The position numbers and the translations under genes were made by a program. 64,000 nt of DNA from Chengkuizengella sediminis (GTDB lineage: Bacteria > Bacillota > Bacilli > Paenibacillales > KCTC-33759). Position 1 is the stretch's first letter, and each line of letters starts with the position of its first letter. The DNA lies in the NCBI RefSeq assembly GCF_010078385.1, contig NZ_SIJC01000004.1:310001-374000 (forward strand), read 5' to 3'. Positions 49,295 to 58,562 of this stretch are shown piece by piece. Under the pieces are notes generated by a model. It was not told the DNA's origin. It did no database searches and saw nothing but the letters and a program-made list of their open reading frames with translations.

Positions 49295-49387
49295 AAATAT
49301 CAAAACTTTTTGATTTTGAGTTTAAAACAAGGCCTCAGAAGTCACATATTATAACTTTTTACAAATCAGTGAGAGGTGGTGAAATCT

Positions 49388-49609
49388 TTGAAGCCGGTTA
49401 TTGAGTTTTGTAAAACGAATTTAGAGAATGGTACTCAAAAAGCTTTCGAAAACCTAAATAAAGATCCTAATTTAGATATTGAAACGTATGACTGCTTAGA
49501 AAATTGTCCTACATGTGCTCAATCATTGTACGCATTAGTAAACAAAGAAATAATCAAAGGGAATGATCCCGATGATCTAGTTGAAAATATATATAAACAT
49601 TTAAACTAA
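49388..49609 (+). CDS. DUF1450 (YuzB-like) protein
   Basis: 73 residues from TTG at 49388: KPVIEFCKTNLENGTQ, then CLENCPTCAQSLYALVN and DDLVENIYKHL. Length, N-terminal xPxxEFCxxN and the Cys-rich centre match the YuzB/DUF1450 family of unknown function, perhaps a thioredoxin-like fold. TTG lies 8 nt after GAGGTGG; in-frame GTGs at 49376/49379 would overlap that site. It is preceded by a metal-type promoter and followed by a terminator, so it is probably a single-gene unit. Confidence 0.83.
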   Translation: MKPVIEFCKTNLENGTQKAFENLNKDPNLDIETYDCLENCPTCAQSLYALVNKEIIKGNDPDDLVENIYKHLN

Positions 49610-49613
49610 TAAT

Positions 49614-49653
49614 CAACCTTATTCCTCCAATTTAAAGGAGTAAGGTTGTTTTT
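49614..49653 (+). terminator. Rho-independent terminator of the DUF1450 gene
   Basis: CAACCTTATTCCTCC pairs with GGAGTAAGGTTG around an AATTTAAA loop, followed by a T run. Confidence 0.9.
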
Positions 49654-49704
49654 CAAGATTCTCATAAAATCAACCTTAATGGAATAGTTTAATTTATATT
49701 CATG

Positions 49705-49926
49705 TCATAATTTTTCTTTCAATCGATCATACTCTTCTACTGTTATCTCACCTCTAGCTAGTCGTTCTTTTAAAATATCAATATGGTGTGTCGATCCTCG
49801 ATTTCCATTGATATACTTTTTCAATAAATAGAAACCTAAAAAGACTAATGCACCCCAAAAAAGAAACATACCTAACATCATTATTCCTCCTCCTTGAAAA
49901 CCTGCACATTCATCAAACCAATGCAT
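49705..49926 (-). CDS. SHOCT-domain small membrane protein
   Basis: 73 residues: a Met/Gly-rich N-terminus with CAGFQGGG, one TM segment (GMFLFWGALVFLGFYLL), and a C-terminal SHOCT motif (DILKERLARGEITVEEYDRLKEKL). SHOCT proteins are short, often oligomeric, and frequently accompany copper or two-component genes. It lies 65 nt downstream of the response regulator on the same strand and may be co-transcribed. Confidence 0.88.
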   Translation of the reverse strand: MHWFDECAGFQGGGIMMLGMFLFWGALVFLGFYLLKKYINGNRGSTHHIDILKERLARGEITVEEYDRLKEKL

Positions 49927-49991
49927 TTAAAGTCATCTCCTTTCCATATTCTTATTTTAGCAGTCAATTGTGCAGAATCTTTGAAGAGAGT

Positions 49992-50663
49992 TCATTCCCA
50001 TTTATAACCTATCCCCCATACTGTTTTTAAATGATCATCAATTGGAAAACTAACATTTCTACACTTTTCCCTAATATTTCTTAAGTGCGAATCTACTGTA
50101 CGCCCTTCTATATCTGAATCGAATCCCCATATTGTTTCGATTAACTTTTCGCGGCTGAATACTGATTGCTGATGTTTTAAAAACAAACCTATCATTTCAA
50201 ACTCTTTTGGCGTTAAAGTAATCACTTTATCTTTATAATCTAATTCATGTTTTTCTTCATCCCATTTTAAACCTTTAAATTCAATCTGTTGTATGTGATG
50301 TGTTCTTCTTAGAACTGCCTCAATACGTGCCAACAAAACAGCTTCGTCAAAAGGTTTTGTTATGTAATCATCCGCTCCAATCTTTAATCCCTTCACCATA
50401 TCGCTACTTTGATCACGTGCAGTCAGCATAATAATGGGTACATCAGAGAACTCACGTATGGTTTCAGCTGTTTCCCAACCATCTAGCTCAGGCATCATAA
50501 TATCAAGAAGTACCAAATCAAAAGATTCTCCTTCGAGTAAATGAATCGCATCTTTCCCATTACTTACTGCTAAACATTGAAAGCCATTTGGCACTAAATA
50601 TAACTTTAGCAACTGCTGCATTCTAATTTCATCATCAACAATTAATACTTTCACTATTTTCAC
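49992..50663 (-). CDS. OmpR-family response regulator
   Basis: 223 residues: receiver domain with the phospho-acceptor Asp54 in LVLLDIMMPELDG, the acidic pair DDE near residue 10 and Lys in YITKPFD. A winged-helix DNA-binding domain follows (LTPKEFEMIGLFLKHQQSVFSREKLI, RTVDSHLRNIREK). The kinase gene overlaps its start by 4 nt, so the pair is co-translated. Target genes are unknown; position next to copper/redox genes suggests envelope or metal stress. Confidence 0.95.
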   Translation of the reverse strand: MKIVKVLIVDDEIRMQQLLKLYLVPNGFQCLAVSNGKDAIHLLEGESFDLVLLDIMMPELDGWETAETIREFSDVPIIMLTARDQSSDMVKGLKIGADDYITKPFDEAVLLARIEAVLRRTHHIQQIEFKGLKWDEEKHELDYKDKVITLTPKEFEMIGLFLKHQQSVFSREKLIETIWGFDSDIEGRTVDSHLRNIREKCRNVSFPIDDHLKTVWGIGYKWE

Positions 50664-52012
50664 TCCTCTTCTATTTCCAAGTAGATGGTAAAGATTGTTC
50701 CCTTCCTTATTTCACTTTCAACCCCTACCTCTCCATCATGTCTTTCAATAATTTCTTTTGCAATTGTTAAACCTAATCCACTGCCTCCTGTAACACGTGA
50801 ACGAGATTTATCTACTCTATATAAACGATCCCATATTCTTGATAAATCCTTTTTTGGAATACCCTCTCCTTCATCAGAGATTTGTATCTTGATTCGCTGG
50901 TTCTCTTTTAGTACGCTAATTTGTACACGAGTATTAGAAGAAGAGTATTTTAAAGCATTGTCTAGAAAGTTATGGATTACTTGTCCAAATCGTATCCGAT
51001 CAATATTTACATAAATAGACTCATCACAAAAAAGTTCCAGTGAAACATCATTTTCCTCATAAGCTGGTTTAAATCGAGCAACAATTTCCTGAAGATAGTT
51101 ACAACAATTAACTCGTTCTTTGCGAATTAAGAATTCATTTTGATCCATTTTTGCGAGGTCAAACAAATCTTCCACTAAACTTGTTACATTTTCAGCTTCT
51201 TCTTGAATAATAGTAATAAATTCTTCTCTTTCTTTCAGGGTAAGGTTTGGTCTTTTTAATACATCAGCATATCCTTTTAAGTAAGTTAGTGGTGTCCGAA
51301 GTTCATGTGAAATATTTGATAAAAATTCTGACCTTTCTTTTTTTAATCTCTTCAAATCATTGGATAGTTTCTGTATCGATCGAGAGAGATCACCCAACTC
51401 ATCTTCACGATAAGTATCTAACATTACATCACTTTTTCCATGGCTAAGTTTTTCAGTAGCTTTTTTCATTTGAATTAAAGGAACTGTTATAAACCTAGAC
51501 AAAAACAAGGTTATGATTATAGAAATAACAATTGCAAGAATCCCCACTATGAGAAACTGTATCGTCAGACTTTGAATCATATCCCTTATAGGTTGTGTTT
51601 CCAAAAACATATACACATATCCTTTTTTACTCTCACCAATAAGTATGGGATTTATCGTTGCTAAAAAGGGTTCACTCCTCCAACGAGATTCAACCATTAC
51701 ACCATGTTGTGAAAAATCAATTGTTTTACTTTTTTGTATGAAATGTTTCATTTCATCATTGACCTCATTTGAGGCTTCTACTATTTCAAATTTATCGTCT
51801 GTAATGACAACCATTGTTTCAGCTTCAGATTCCATAAGTGCTACATGTTTAATCGTGATTAAATCAAATTTTTTTTCTAATACATTACGATGACTCATTC
51901 CACGAGCTAATAAGTTATCTGTTTCACTTTCAACCCTCTCACTGACGATAGAAAAATAAAGAAAAAAGAAAAGCATAGATTCAATGAGGAATATAAAAAT
52001 AAAAAACAACAT
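50660..52012 (-). CDS. Sensor histidine kinase
   Basis: 450 residues: TM1, an extracytoplasmic domain of about 110 residues, TM2 (FLIVGILAIVISIIITLFL), HAMP, the H-box FLSNISHELRTPLTYLKG, N-box HNFLDNALKYS and G-boxes DEGEGIPKKD and GGSGLGLTIAKEI. It partners the regulator just downstream. The ATG at 52012 lacks a spaced ribosome site. The frame stays open for nine more codons reading xKKLSFKLG, the usual start of such kinases, beginning with ATT at 52039 right after an in-frame TGA. The true start may be that ATT. Confidence 0.93.
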   Translation of the reverse strand: MLFFIFIFLIESMLFFFLYFSIVSERVESETDNLLARGMSHRNVLEKKFDLITIKHVALMESEAETMVVITDDKFEIVEASNEVNDEMKHFIQKSKTIDFSQHGVMVESRWRSEPFLATINPILIGESKKGYVYMFLETQPIRDMIQSLTIQFLIVGILAIVISIIITLFLSRFITVPLIQMKKATEKLSHGKSDVMLDTYREDELGDLSRSIQKLSNDLKRLKKERSEFLSNISHELRTPLTYLKGYADVLKRPNLTLKEREEFITIIQEEAENVTSLVEDLFDLAKMDQNEFLIRKERVNCCNYLQEIVARFKPAYEENDVSLELFCDESIYVNIDRIRFGQVIHNFLDNALKYSSSNTRVQISVLKENQRIKIQISDEGEGIPKKDLSRIWDRLYRVDKSRSRVTGGSGLGLTIAKEIIERHDGEVGVESEIRKGTIFTIYLEIEEE

Positions 52013-52181
52013 TCCTAACTTAAAAGATAGTTTTTTAATTCAGATCAGCCCCCATATTCTCTACATTTTAATTACTAATCATATTATAATATTTTGAATT
52101 GGATAAATAAAATTGGCCCTCATTCAGATTAATATTTCCACAAAAACTGCTATATAATATACTTTTCAATATTCAATAAAT

Positions 52182-52227
52182 AAAAAAACCTAATAGATCA
52201 AGGATTCCTGACCTATATAGGTTTTTT
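52182..52227. terminator. Bidirectional terminator
   Basis: AAAAAAACCTAATAG pairs with CTATATAGGTTTTTT around a short AGG/CCT inner stem. It ends the ABC permease gene on the minus strand. Confidence 0.86.
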
Positions 52228-52230
52228 CAT

Positions 52231-53544
52231 CTACACCTTAAAAGCCTTCATAGCTTTACGAAGTTCTTTAATTGAAGGTCGTTTTCCATACATCAAGACT
52301 CCTGTACGATATATTTTTGCAGATAACCAGCCACCACCTAATATCGTTGCAAGTAAAATGCCCAAGGATAACCAAATTTCCCATAATGCAGGTTCGCCAA
52401 TACCAATGCGGAGTGTCATCACAAACGGGGTGAAAAAGGGAATAAAAGAAGACCAAACAACAAGTGCTGAATCTGGCATACTGATGCTAAATATAGCAAT
52501 ATAAAAACCAGCTAATGAAATAAATGTCATCGGCATGATTGCTTGACCTAAATCCTCCGTTCGGCTTACGATAGAGCCTATAGCTGCAAATAATGTAGAA
52601 TATAAAAAGAAACCCATGAAGTATAACAATATCGAATAAACGAAAATCGGTAAGATCAAAGTCAAATCTACACTGCTCATATCTAAATTAATCTGTTCAA
52701 ACACTTCTGCATTATGAGGTAACAGTATATTTACTACTAACACGGTAACGAATATTAGAATTTGACTCATACTTACAATAAACATCCCAATAATTTTGCC
52801 AAACATTTGTGTTAAGGAAGGAACGGAGGTCACTAAAATTTCCATCACTCGAGAACTCTTTTCTGTCGTAATCTCAGTCGCTATTAATTGACCTGAAATC
52901 ATAATCCCCATAAAAAGAAGGATGATTACAGCATACGATATAAATAGAGATATTTTCTCTTCAGATTCATTCTTCCCCTCTGCTTGTGTTCCTCCTTGGG
53001 TAGTATCCGTTGTATCTGTTAATTCCACACTTTCAAAGGAAACAGGAGCAAGTAGTATAGTTTGCTCATCACTAGACAAACCCATTTCTTTTGCTACGAT
53101 ATCTGTCTTTAATAATTTAAAAACGTTCTGAAATTCAGCTTGAAGATTATATCCTAAAGATGTTTCTGAAGTATATACTACGATTGGAAAACCATCCACT
53201 TCCTCGTTTTTTAGTTGAATATATCCCTCTATTTCACCTTCATTTAACTTATCCATTGCCATTTGTTCGTTTTCTTCTATCGTATTTTTTTCTCCAAAAA
53301 GTACAATTTCAACATCTGCATCCTCTTGTTTTTGGAAATATTGCTGAACACTTGTAGCAATCTCAGAATTATCTTCTAAAAAACCAATTTTGACTGGTTC
53401 ATCAGAAGAAAACACGGTGATTATGTAAGGAACATTCAGTCCTATACACATGATTAGAGCTATAATAAGTGTTGTTATGATAAATGCTTTGGTTTTGAGC
53501 TTATTTCGAATTGTGAACGCAGCTACTGTAAACAATTTATTCAT
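52231..53544 (-). CDS. ABC-2 exporter permease, NatB/YhaP type
   Basis: About 437 residues: a TM near the N-terminus, a large extracytoplasmic domain of about 180 residues, then five to six TM segments. This is the layout of NatB/YhaP permeases exporting Na+ or drugs. I choose the Met of MNKLFTVAAF, preceded by GGAGGTGAGGG; the start codon overlaps the ATPase stop by 8 nt. An upstream ATG at 53580 would add 12 residues inside the ATPase gene. Substrate unknown. Confidence 0.9.
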   Translation of the reverse strand: MNKLFTVAAFTIRNKLKTKAFIITTLIIALIMCIGLNVPYIITVFSSDEPVKIGFLEDNSEIATSVQQYFQKQEDADVEIVLFGEKNTIEENEQMAMDKLNEGEIEGYIQLKNEEVDGFPIVVYTSETSLGYNLQAEFQNVFKLLKTDIVAKEMGLSSDEQTILLAPVSFESVELTDTTDTTQGGTQAEGKNESEEKISLFISYAVIILLFMGIMISGQLIATEITTEKSSRVMEILVTSVPSLTQMFGKIIGMFIVSMSQILIFVTVLVVNILLPHNAEVFEQINLDMSSVDLTLILPIFVYSILLYFMGFFLYSTLFAAIGSIVSRTEDLGQAIMPMTFISLAGFYIAIFSISMPDSALVVWSSFIPFFTPFVMTLRIGIGEPALWEIWLSLGILLATILGGGWLSAKIYRTGVLMYGKRPSIKELRKAMKAFKV

Positions 53545-54442
53545 TTCCCTCACCTCCAACAACTTTAATGAAAATTTCATTTAATGTCGGCTCTAGAACT
53601 TCAAAACGGGAAACCGTGCTTTGATCCATAGCTATTTTTAAAATATTCTGTGCAGCTTCTACTTCTGAAATTTTTATTTCGTAACCATAGGACTGTTTCT
53701 GAACAGAATTTACACCCGTTATAGACTCAAGCCCTGATATCTCATTTTCAACACTTAAAATTACTCTTTCCCTTGGAAATGTAGATTTAATATCTTTTAT
53801 GTTTCCTTTTAAAACCGTTTTAGAGCGATCTAATATTGAAATATTGCTGCATAACTCCTCTACATGTTCCATACGATGTGTAGAAAAAAGGATACTGGTA
53901 CCTGTATCTCTTAAGTCCTTCACTGCTTTTTTAAGTAGTTCAACATTCACTGGATCCAATCCGCTAAAAGCCTCATCTAATATTAAAATTTCTGGGTCAT
54001 GAATGACTGAAGCAATGAATTGAATTTTTTGCTGATTCCCTTTTGAAAGCTCCTCCACTTTTTTATTATAATACTCAGTTACTTCAAAACGTTCAAGCCA
54101 ATCCTTTAAGTTTTTATCTGCTTGTTTTTTGGAATAACCTCTTAACTGAGCTAAATACAACAGTTGATCGCTGACTTTCACTTTAGGGTATAGTCCTCTT
54201 TCTTCAGGTAAATAACCTAGTTTACTAGTTAACTCTTCTGTGAAAGTTTTTCCATTATATAATATCTGACCTTCATCTGGATAAATCAATCCAAGCACCA
54301 TGCGCATCGATGTCGTCTTACCAGCGCCATTCGCACCTAATAAACCATATATTTCTCCTTTTGATACTGATAAATCTAAATGATCTACTGCAGTTTTATC
54401 CACAAATTGTTTCGTTACCTGATCCAACTTTAAGGTTGTCAT
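53537..54442 (-). CDS. ABC exporter ATP-binding protein, NatA/YhaQ type
   Basis: About 301 residues: Walker A GANGAGKTTS, signature LSKGNQQK, Walker B ILILDEAFSGLDP, H-loop STHRME. The LSKGNQQK signature and the C-terminal domain ending EPTLNEIFIKVVGG are typical of the NatA/YhaQ group. Start at MTTLKLDQV, preceded by GGGGTGG. It is coupled to the permease by overlapping stop and start. Confidence 0.92.
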   Translation of the reverse strand: MTTLKLDQVTKQFVDKTAVDHLDLSVSKGEIYGLLGANGAGKTTSMRMVLGLIYPDEGQILYNGKTFTEELTSKLGYLPEERGLYPKVKVSDQLLYLAQLRGYSKKQADKNLKDWLERFEVTEYYNKKVEELSKGNQQKIQFIASVIHDPEILILDEAFSGLDPVNVELLKKAVKDLRDTGTSILFSTHRMEHVEELCSNISILDRSKTVLKGNIKDIKSTFPRERVILSVENEISGLESITGVNSVQKQSYGYEIKISEVEAAQNILKIAMDQSTVSRFEVLEPTLNEIFIKVVGGEGNE

Positions 54443-54500
54443 AACACCACCCCTTTCTCTAATATGTAGCAACTAATTCAATATTATGTTTAAAAGTATA

Positions 54501-54535
54501 AAAAACGACCAAGAGATATTCTCCTAATCGTTTTT
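54501..54535. terminator. Terminator between the ABC exporter and ctaG
   Basis: AAAAACGA and TCGTTTTT flank an inner AGAGATATTCTC palindrome. It lies downstream of ctaG and upstream of the exporter, both on the minus strand. Confidence 0.7.
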
Positions 54536-54578
54536 ACGTGAAATCATAAATATAGTTTCAAAACATTGTTATTTTTAA

Positions 54579-55496
54579 TTAAACTCGTTGACCATGTTTA
54601 TTTAACAAACGATCCATTTTTTCTTTTTCAGGATCATTCCTTTTCTCTTTATCATACCATTGACGGAATGTATATAGTAAAAATCCACCATACATAAACT
54701 CCTGAATCAACTTCATGATGACACCACCAAGTTGTTGATCCTCAGCAGGTTTCGTAAAAGCAAAAGCTTGTGGTCCTGTGAATAAATTCAAGATCTCTGA
54801 TGAACTTGCTGGGAAACAATATCCTAATGCTTGAGCCCATATTAATGGATCATTAAACGAACCGTATAACGGAGTACGTGAAAAAATAATGAGTGCACAT
54901 GCTGGCGTAAGTAAAGCTCCGTTTAGGAAAATGTAACCCATCTTTTTAACGCCCCATATTTTATCCATTTCAGGAACTGGACAAACAATCGGCCACCACA
55001 TCATCATGGCAGCAACAAACAGAAGAATGTAATAAGCTGTATGCACATTATAATGGATCATCACAAAATCATGAACCATCGGTATATGATAAATTGAAAA
55101 AGCCGCATTGAAAAACAGTACAGTAAAAATCGGATGAAGTATAAAAGTACCTTTTTTAATCCACTTCAAATTGAAAAAAGCTCTTAAAAACCATACTGGT
55201 AATCCTAAAATAAGAAATGGTGGTGCAACCATGTATACAACGGACATCCCAATCATATGTCCAGTAAATGTTAAATGCGCTAATAAGTCTAACGGTCCTC
55301 CATGTGAAAGATACACAAGAAATAAGCCAAATAAAAATGAAACTTTTTGGATTAACTTTACTGGTTCCGAATCTTTAAAACGATCTCTACCAGGACCCAC
55401 TAACCATAAATACAAAGTTGCAATAAACAAGCTGAACATAAGAAACAGTGGACTCCAAACCGCACTAAAACCAAATTGCTCGACTAAACCAAACAT
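54579..55496 (-). CDS. ctaG: Cytochrome c oxidase assembly factor CtaG (caa3 type)
   Basis: About 305 residues with seven TM segments in the caa3_CtaG layout: LYLWLVGPGRDRFK, HMIGMSVVYMVAPPFLILGLPVW, HPIFTVLFFNAAFSIYH, MMMWWPIVCPVPE. It assists CuB insertion into subunit I. Start at MFGLVEQFGF, after GAAGGGATG; an upstream ATG at 55553 would add 19 unusual residues. It follows the oxidase operon but is separated from it by a terminator and a GC-rich structured patch. Confidence 0.93.
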   Translation of the reverse strand: MFGLVEQFGFSAVWSPLFLMFSLFIATLYLWLVGPGRDRFKDSEPVKLIQKVSFLFGLFLVYLSHGGPLDLLAHLTFTGHMIGMSVVYMVAPPFLILGLPVWFLRAFFNLKWIKKGTFILHPIFTVLFFNAAFSIYHIPMVHDFVMIHYNVHTAYYILLFVAAMMMWWPIVCPVPEMDKIWGVKKMGYIFLNGALLTPACALIIFSRTPLYGSFNDPLIWAQALGYCFPASSSEILNLFTGPQAFAFTKPAEDQQLGGVIMKLIQEFMYGGFLLYTFRQWYDKEKRNDPEKEKMDRLLNKHGQRV

Positions 55497-55545
55497 AAAG
55501 CATCCCTTCCAAGATACCCACAAAAGTAGCTCTTTAAATGATACC

Positions 55546-55623
55546 CAGTTCATGGATGAACTGTTGTCGGAGTTGCCACATCGACGTGGCAGCTTACGAT
55601 CGACAGATTACTTTTGCGGGGCA
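55546..55623. other. Compact GC-rich patch with two palindromes upstream of ctaG
   Basis: An island clearly richer in GC than its surroundings. It carries CAGTTCAT-GG-ATGAACTG (55546-55563) and TGCCACA-TCGA-CGTGGCA-like sequence (55574-55591), then TTACGATCGACAG and GCGGGGC. A 24-codon minus-strand frame exists but has no ribosome site. It may be a structured leader of ctaG, a regulator site or an intergenic repeat unit; I cannot match it to a known riboswitch. Confidence 0.45.
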
Positions 55624-55644
55624 TTTTTATTAATATTAATTTAA

Positions 55645-55674
55645 CAAAAGGAGCAAATCTTAAAATTTGCTCCT
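55645..55674 (-). terminator. Terminator of the ctaCDEF operon
   Basis: AGGAGCAAAT and ATTTGCTCCT form a perfect 10-bp stem with a 6-nt loop, followed on the minus strand by TTTTGTTAAATT. It lies 13 nt after the ctaF stop. Confidence 0.88.
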
Positions 55675-55687
55675 AATTGTCTTACTC

Positions 55688-56008
55688 TTATAACCAAACC
55701 CAATAAATGGCCGTAATAAACGCGGTTATTGCTACAAATGCCCCTGTAGCTAGGAACATAATTTGAAAGAAATGACCTCGATCTTTCATATGCATCCAAA
55801 ATGCTAATTGAATTACAGCTTGAAAGATGGCTAGTAATACGATAAATATTTTGATGAACGTTGGGTCTAATGCAGAATTAGCTACTGCCATAAAGGCAAG
55901 TAATGTTAAAAAGATCGATATTCCAAATGCGATAATATGATTTTTAGGTCCCTCATGAATAGTACCACGTTTAACTCGATCCTGTACTTGTTCTTGATTT
56001 GCTTCCAT
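55688..56008 (-). CDS. ctaF: Cytochrome c oxidase subunit IV
   Basis: 106 residues: a hydrophilic N-terminus and three TM segments (IIAFGISIFLTLLAFMAV, FIVLLAIFQAVIQLAFWMHM, FLATGAFVAITAFITAIYWVWL). This is the bacterial aa3/caa3 subunit IV layout. It is the last gene of the oxidase operon, 4 nt after ctaE. Its role is structural. Confidence 0.93.
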   Translation of the reverse strand: MEANQEQVQDRVKRGTIHEGPKNHIIAFGISIFLTLLAFMAVANSALDPTFIKIFIVLLAIFQAVIQLAFWMHMKDRGHFFQIMFLATGAFVAITAFITAIYWVWL

Positions 56009-56012
56009 ATGA

Positions 56013-56633
56013 TTAACCTACCTTTCCCATAAGATATACAATGGTAAAGATAAATACCCAAACCACATCAATAAAATGCCAGTACAATGATGCTACATAA
56101 ATTTTAGGTGCTGTCACGGTGGTCAGACCCTTTTTCTTTATTTGAATCATGAGTAATGAAATCCAAAGAACTCCAAGTGCTACGTGAGCTCCATGAAAAC
56201 CAACTAGTGCATAAAACGATGAACTAAATGCACTCGTTGTAAAGCCAAAGGACTCATGATTCACATACTCCCAAAACTCAAATATTTCTAACCCTAAAAA
56301 TCCAAGACCTAAAACAACCGTTACTCCCAGCCAAATCAACATATTTTTAATGTTCTTGTGGTGCATCGCTTGAATTGCAAATACACTCGTTAGACTACTT
56401 GTTAATAAGATAAATGTAGCTATAGCTGTGATGCTTAATGAAAATAATTCTACTCCAGATGGCCCGTCTAAAGTGCTATTTCTTAATGCTATGAATGTAG
56501 CAAACAAAGTTCCAAAAAGAACCGTTTCTCCACCTAAAAACAACCAAAAACCTAAAACCTTATTTCTGCCCTCTAATGTCGCTTTTTCTGGTTCAGGAGG
56601 CAGTTTATCTAAATGAGCTTCCGCATGACTCAT
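56013..56633 (-). CDS. ctaE: Cytochrome c oxidase subunit III
   Basis: 206 residues with five TM segments: LGFWLFLGGETVLFGTLFATF, ALVGFHGAHVALGVLWI, ASLYWHFIDVVWVFIFTIVYL. The HFxDVVWVF motif is diagnostic for subunit III of haem-copper oxidases. Start and neighbouring stop are separated by only 2 nt from ctaD, indicating coupling. Confidence 0.95.
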   Translation of the reverse strand: MSHAEAHLDKLPPEPEKATLEGRNKVLGFWLFLGGETVLFGTLFATFIALRNSTLDGPSGVELFSLSITAIATFILLTSSLTSVFAIQAMHHKNIKNMLIWLGVTVVLGLGFLGLEIFEFWEYVNHESFGFTTSAFSSSFYALVGFHGAHVALGVLWISLLMIQIKKKGLTTVTAPKIYVASLYWHFIDVVWVFIFTIVYLMGKVG

Positions 56634-56635
56634 GA

Positions 56636-58516
56636 TTACCCCTCCTTCTGTAATTCTTCTACTTCAATATGATAACCGTGATCATCGTAAACAGATCTTA
56701 AGAACATACAAACAAGTGTGATTGCTAATCCACAAATGGCAATAATATTATTCCCAAACAAGTTGTTTATAAACGCACTATCAAATTCATAACCGCGATA
56801 CATAAAACCAAAACCTGCAATAAACAACCCTAATGACATGAAAAACGGTAAGATGGATGCTGATGGCATATGAATGGGACCTAATGGTTCAGCAGGCGTC
56901 ATTTCTTTTTTACCATCCATTTTTTCCAACCAGAATGCATCTAATCCTCTTACTAAAGGTAATTGTTTAAAATTGTATTCTGGTGAAGGTGAGGCAATTG
57001 ACCATTCCAATGTACGTCCATCCCATGGATCCGCTGGAGCTTTTGGTCCTTTAATTGAAATAATAACATTTAATAATATCACGATGACACCCGCAGCCAT
57101 GAAAAATGCACCAATCGTACTTACAAAGTTGGCCGTATCCCAGCCTTGATTAGGCAAGTAAGTAAATACACGTCTAGGCATGCCCCATAATCCTAAGAAA
57201 TGTTGAATAAAGAATGTTAAATGGAATCCTGAGAAGAATAACCAGAAGCTCCATTTACCTAATGTTTCATTTAACATACGACCGAACATTTTTGGCCACC
57301 AATAATATACAGCAGCTAATAAACTTAATACGATTCCACCAACGATAACATAATGGAAATGCGCGACTACAAAATAACTATCATGGAACTGGAAATCCGC
57401 TGGAGGTATAGCTAACATTACCCCCGTAACTCCACCCATAACAAAGGTTGGAATAAATGATGTAGCGTATAACATTGCTGTAGTAAACTGAATTTTCCCG
57501 CCCCAAATCGTAAATAACCAGTTAAATACTTTTATTCCTGTTGGAATGGCTATCAACATCGTGGCAACACCAAATAGTGCATTTGCTATGTCTCCCATAC
57601 CTACTGTAAACATATGGTGAGCCCATACCATAAAGCTTAAAAATCCGATAAGTGCTGTTGCAAATACCATAGAGCTATACCCAAATAAACGTTTCCTTGC
57701 AAAAGTTGGTAAAATTTCTGAAATTGCTCCGAATGCAGGAAGAATTAAAATATATACTTCAGGATGTCCGAAAATCCAGAAGATATGCTCCCATAATACT
57801 GCATTACCACCTGTTGCGGTGACAAAGAAGTTCGCATCAAAAAGTCTGTCAAAAGTAATATAAATTAACCCTACAGCTAATGCTGGAAAAGCAAAAAGGA
57901 TAATTCCTGATGTAATAAAAACTGTCCAAGTAAATAATGGCATTCTCATAAATGTCATACCTGGTGCTCTCATATTTATAATTGTTACAAGGAAGTTAAT
58001 CCCACCGACTAACGTCCCTATACCTGCGATCTGTAGCCCGATTGCATAATAATCCGAACCCGTTCCACTAAATTCCGATCCAGATAGTGGTGCATAAGCA
58101 GTCCAGCCTATGTCTGGGACTGTACCTGTAAACCAACTAATATTTAATAATACTCCTCCGAAGAAAAAGGTCCAAAAACCTAATGAGTTTAAAAAGGGAA
58201 AAGCAACGTCCCTTGCTCCTATCTGCAATGGAACTACTGCATTCATTAAACCAAAAATCAATGGCATTGCTGCTAAGAAAATCATGGTTGTTCCATGCAT
58301 GGTCATGATTTCATTGTAGGTTTGCCCAGTTAGAAACCATGATTCTCCATTAGCCCCCATAGGGAACATTAATTGGAGTCTTATCAAAAGGGCTTCTATT
58401 CCACCAACAATAAAGAAAAAGCCACCCGCAGCAAAATAAAGTATGCCTATTTTTTTATGATCAACGGTTGTAAGCCAATCCATCAACCCTCTATACTTTT
58501 TAACCGAGTGCGCCAC
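56636..58516 (-). CDS. ctaD: Cytochrome c oxidase subunit I
   Basis: 626 residues, the catalytic subunit. Visible are the low-spin haem His region (MTMHGTTMIFL), the CuB and Tyr-His region HPEVYILILPAFG, the K-channel region and the haem a3 and low-spin haem His pair in HFHYVIVGG, plus WAHHMFTVGM. Length and the C-terminal extension match the caa3 oxidases of Bacillales. It reduces O2 to water and pumps protons. Confidence 0.97.
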   Translation of the reverse strand: MAHSVKKYRGLMDWLTTVDHKKIGILYFAAGGFFFIVGGIEALLIRLQLMFPMGANGESWFLTGQTYNEIMTMHGTTMIFLAAMPLIFGLMNAVVPLQIGARDVAFPFLNSLGFWTFFFGGVLLNISWFTGTVPDIGWTAYAPLSGSEFSGTGSDYYAIGLQIAGIGTLVGGINFLVTIINMRAPGMTFMRMPLFTWTVFITSGIILFAFPALAVGLIYITFDRLFDANFFVTATGGNAVLWEHIFWIFGHPEVYILILPAFGAISEILPTFARKRLFGYSSMVFATALIGFLSFMVWAHHMFTVGMGDIANALFGVATMLIAIPTGIKVFNWLFTIWGGKIQFTTAMLYATSFIPTFVMGGVTGVMLAIPPADFQFHDSYFVVAHFHYVIVGGIVLSLLAAVYYWWPKMFGRMLNETLGKWSFWLFFSGFHLTFFIQHFLGLWGMPRRVFTYLPNQGWDTANFVSTIGAFFMAAGVIVILLNVIISIKGPKAPADPWDGRTLEWSIASPSPEYNFKQLPLVRGLDAFWLEKMDGKKEMTPAEPLGPIHMPSASILPFFMSLGLFIAGFGFMYRGYEFDSAFINNLFGNNIIAICGLAITLVCMFLRSVYDDHGYHIEVEELQKEG

Positions 58517-58562
58517 TATGTATATCCTCCTCGTTTCTTATGTGTTCTTTAAATCATGTATA

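Noticed and set aside
55171-55644. 157-residue plus-strand frame opposite ctaG
   Set aside because: The opposite strand encodes CtaG with clear conserved TM motifs; this frame has no ribosome site or domain.
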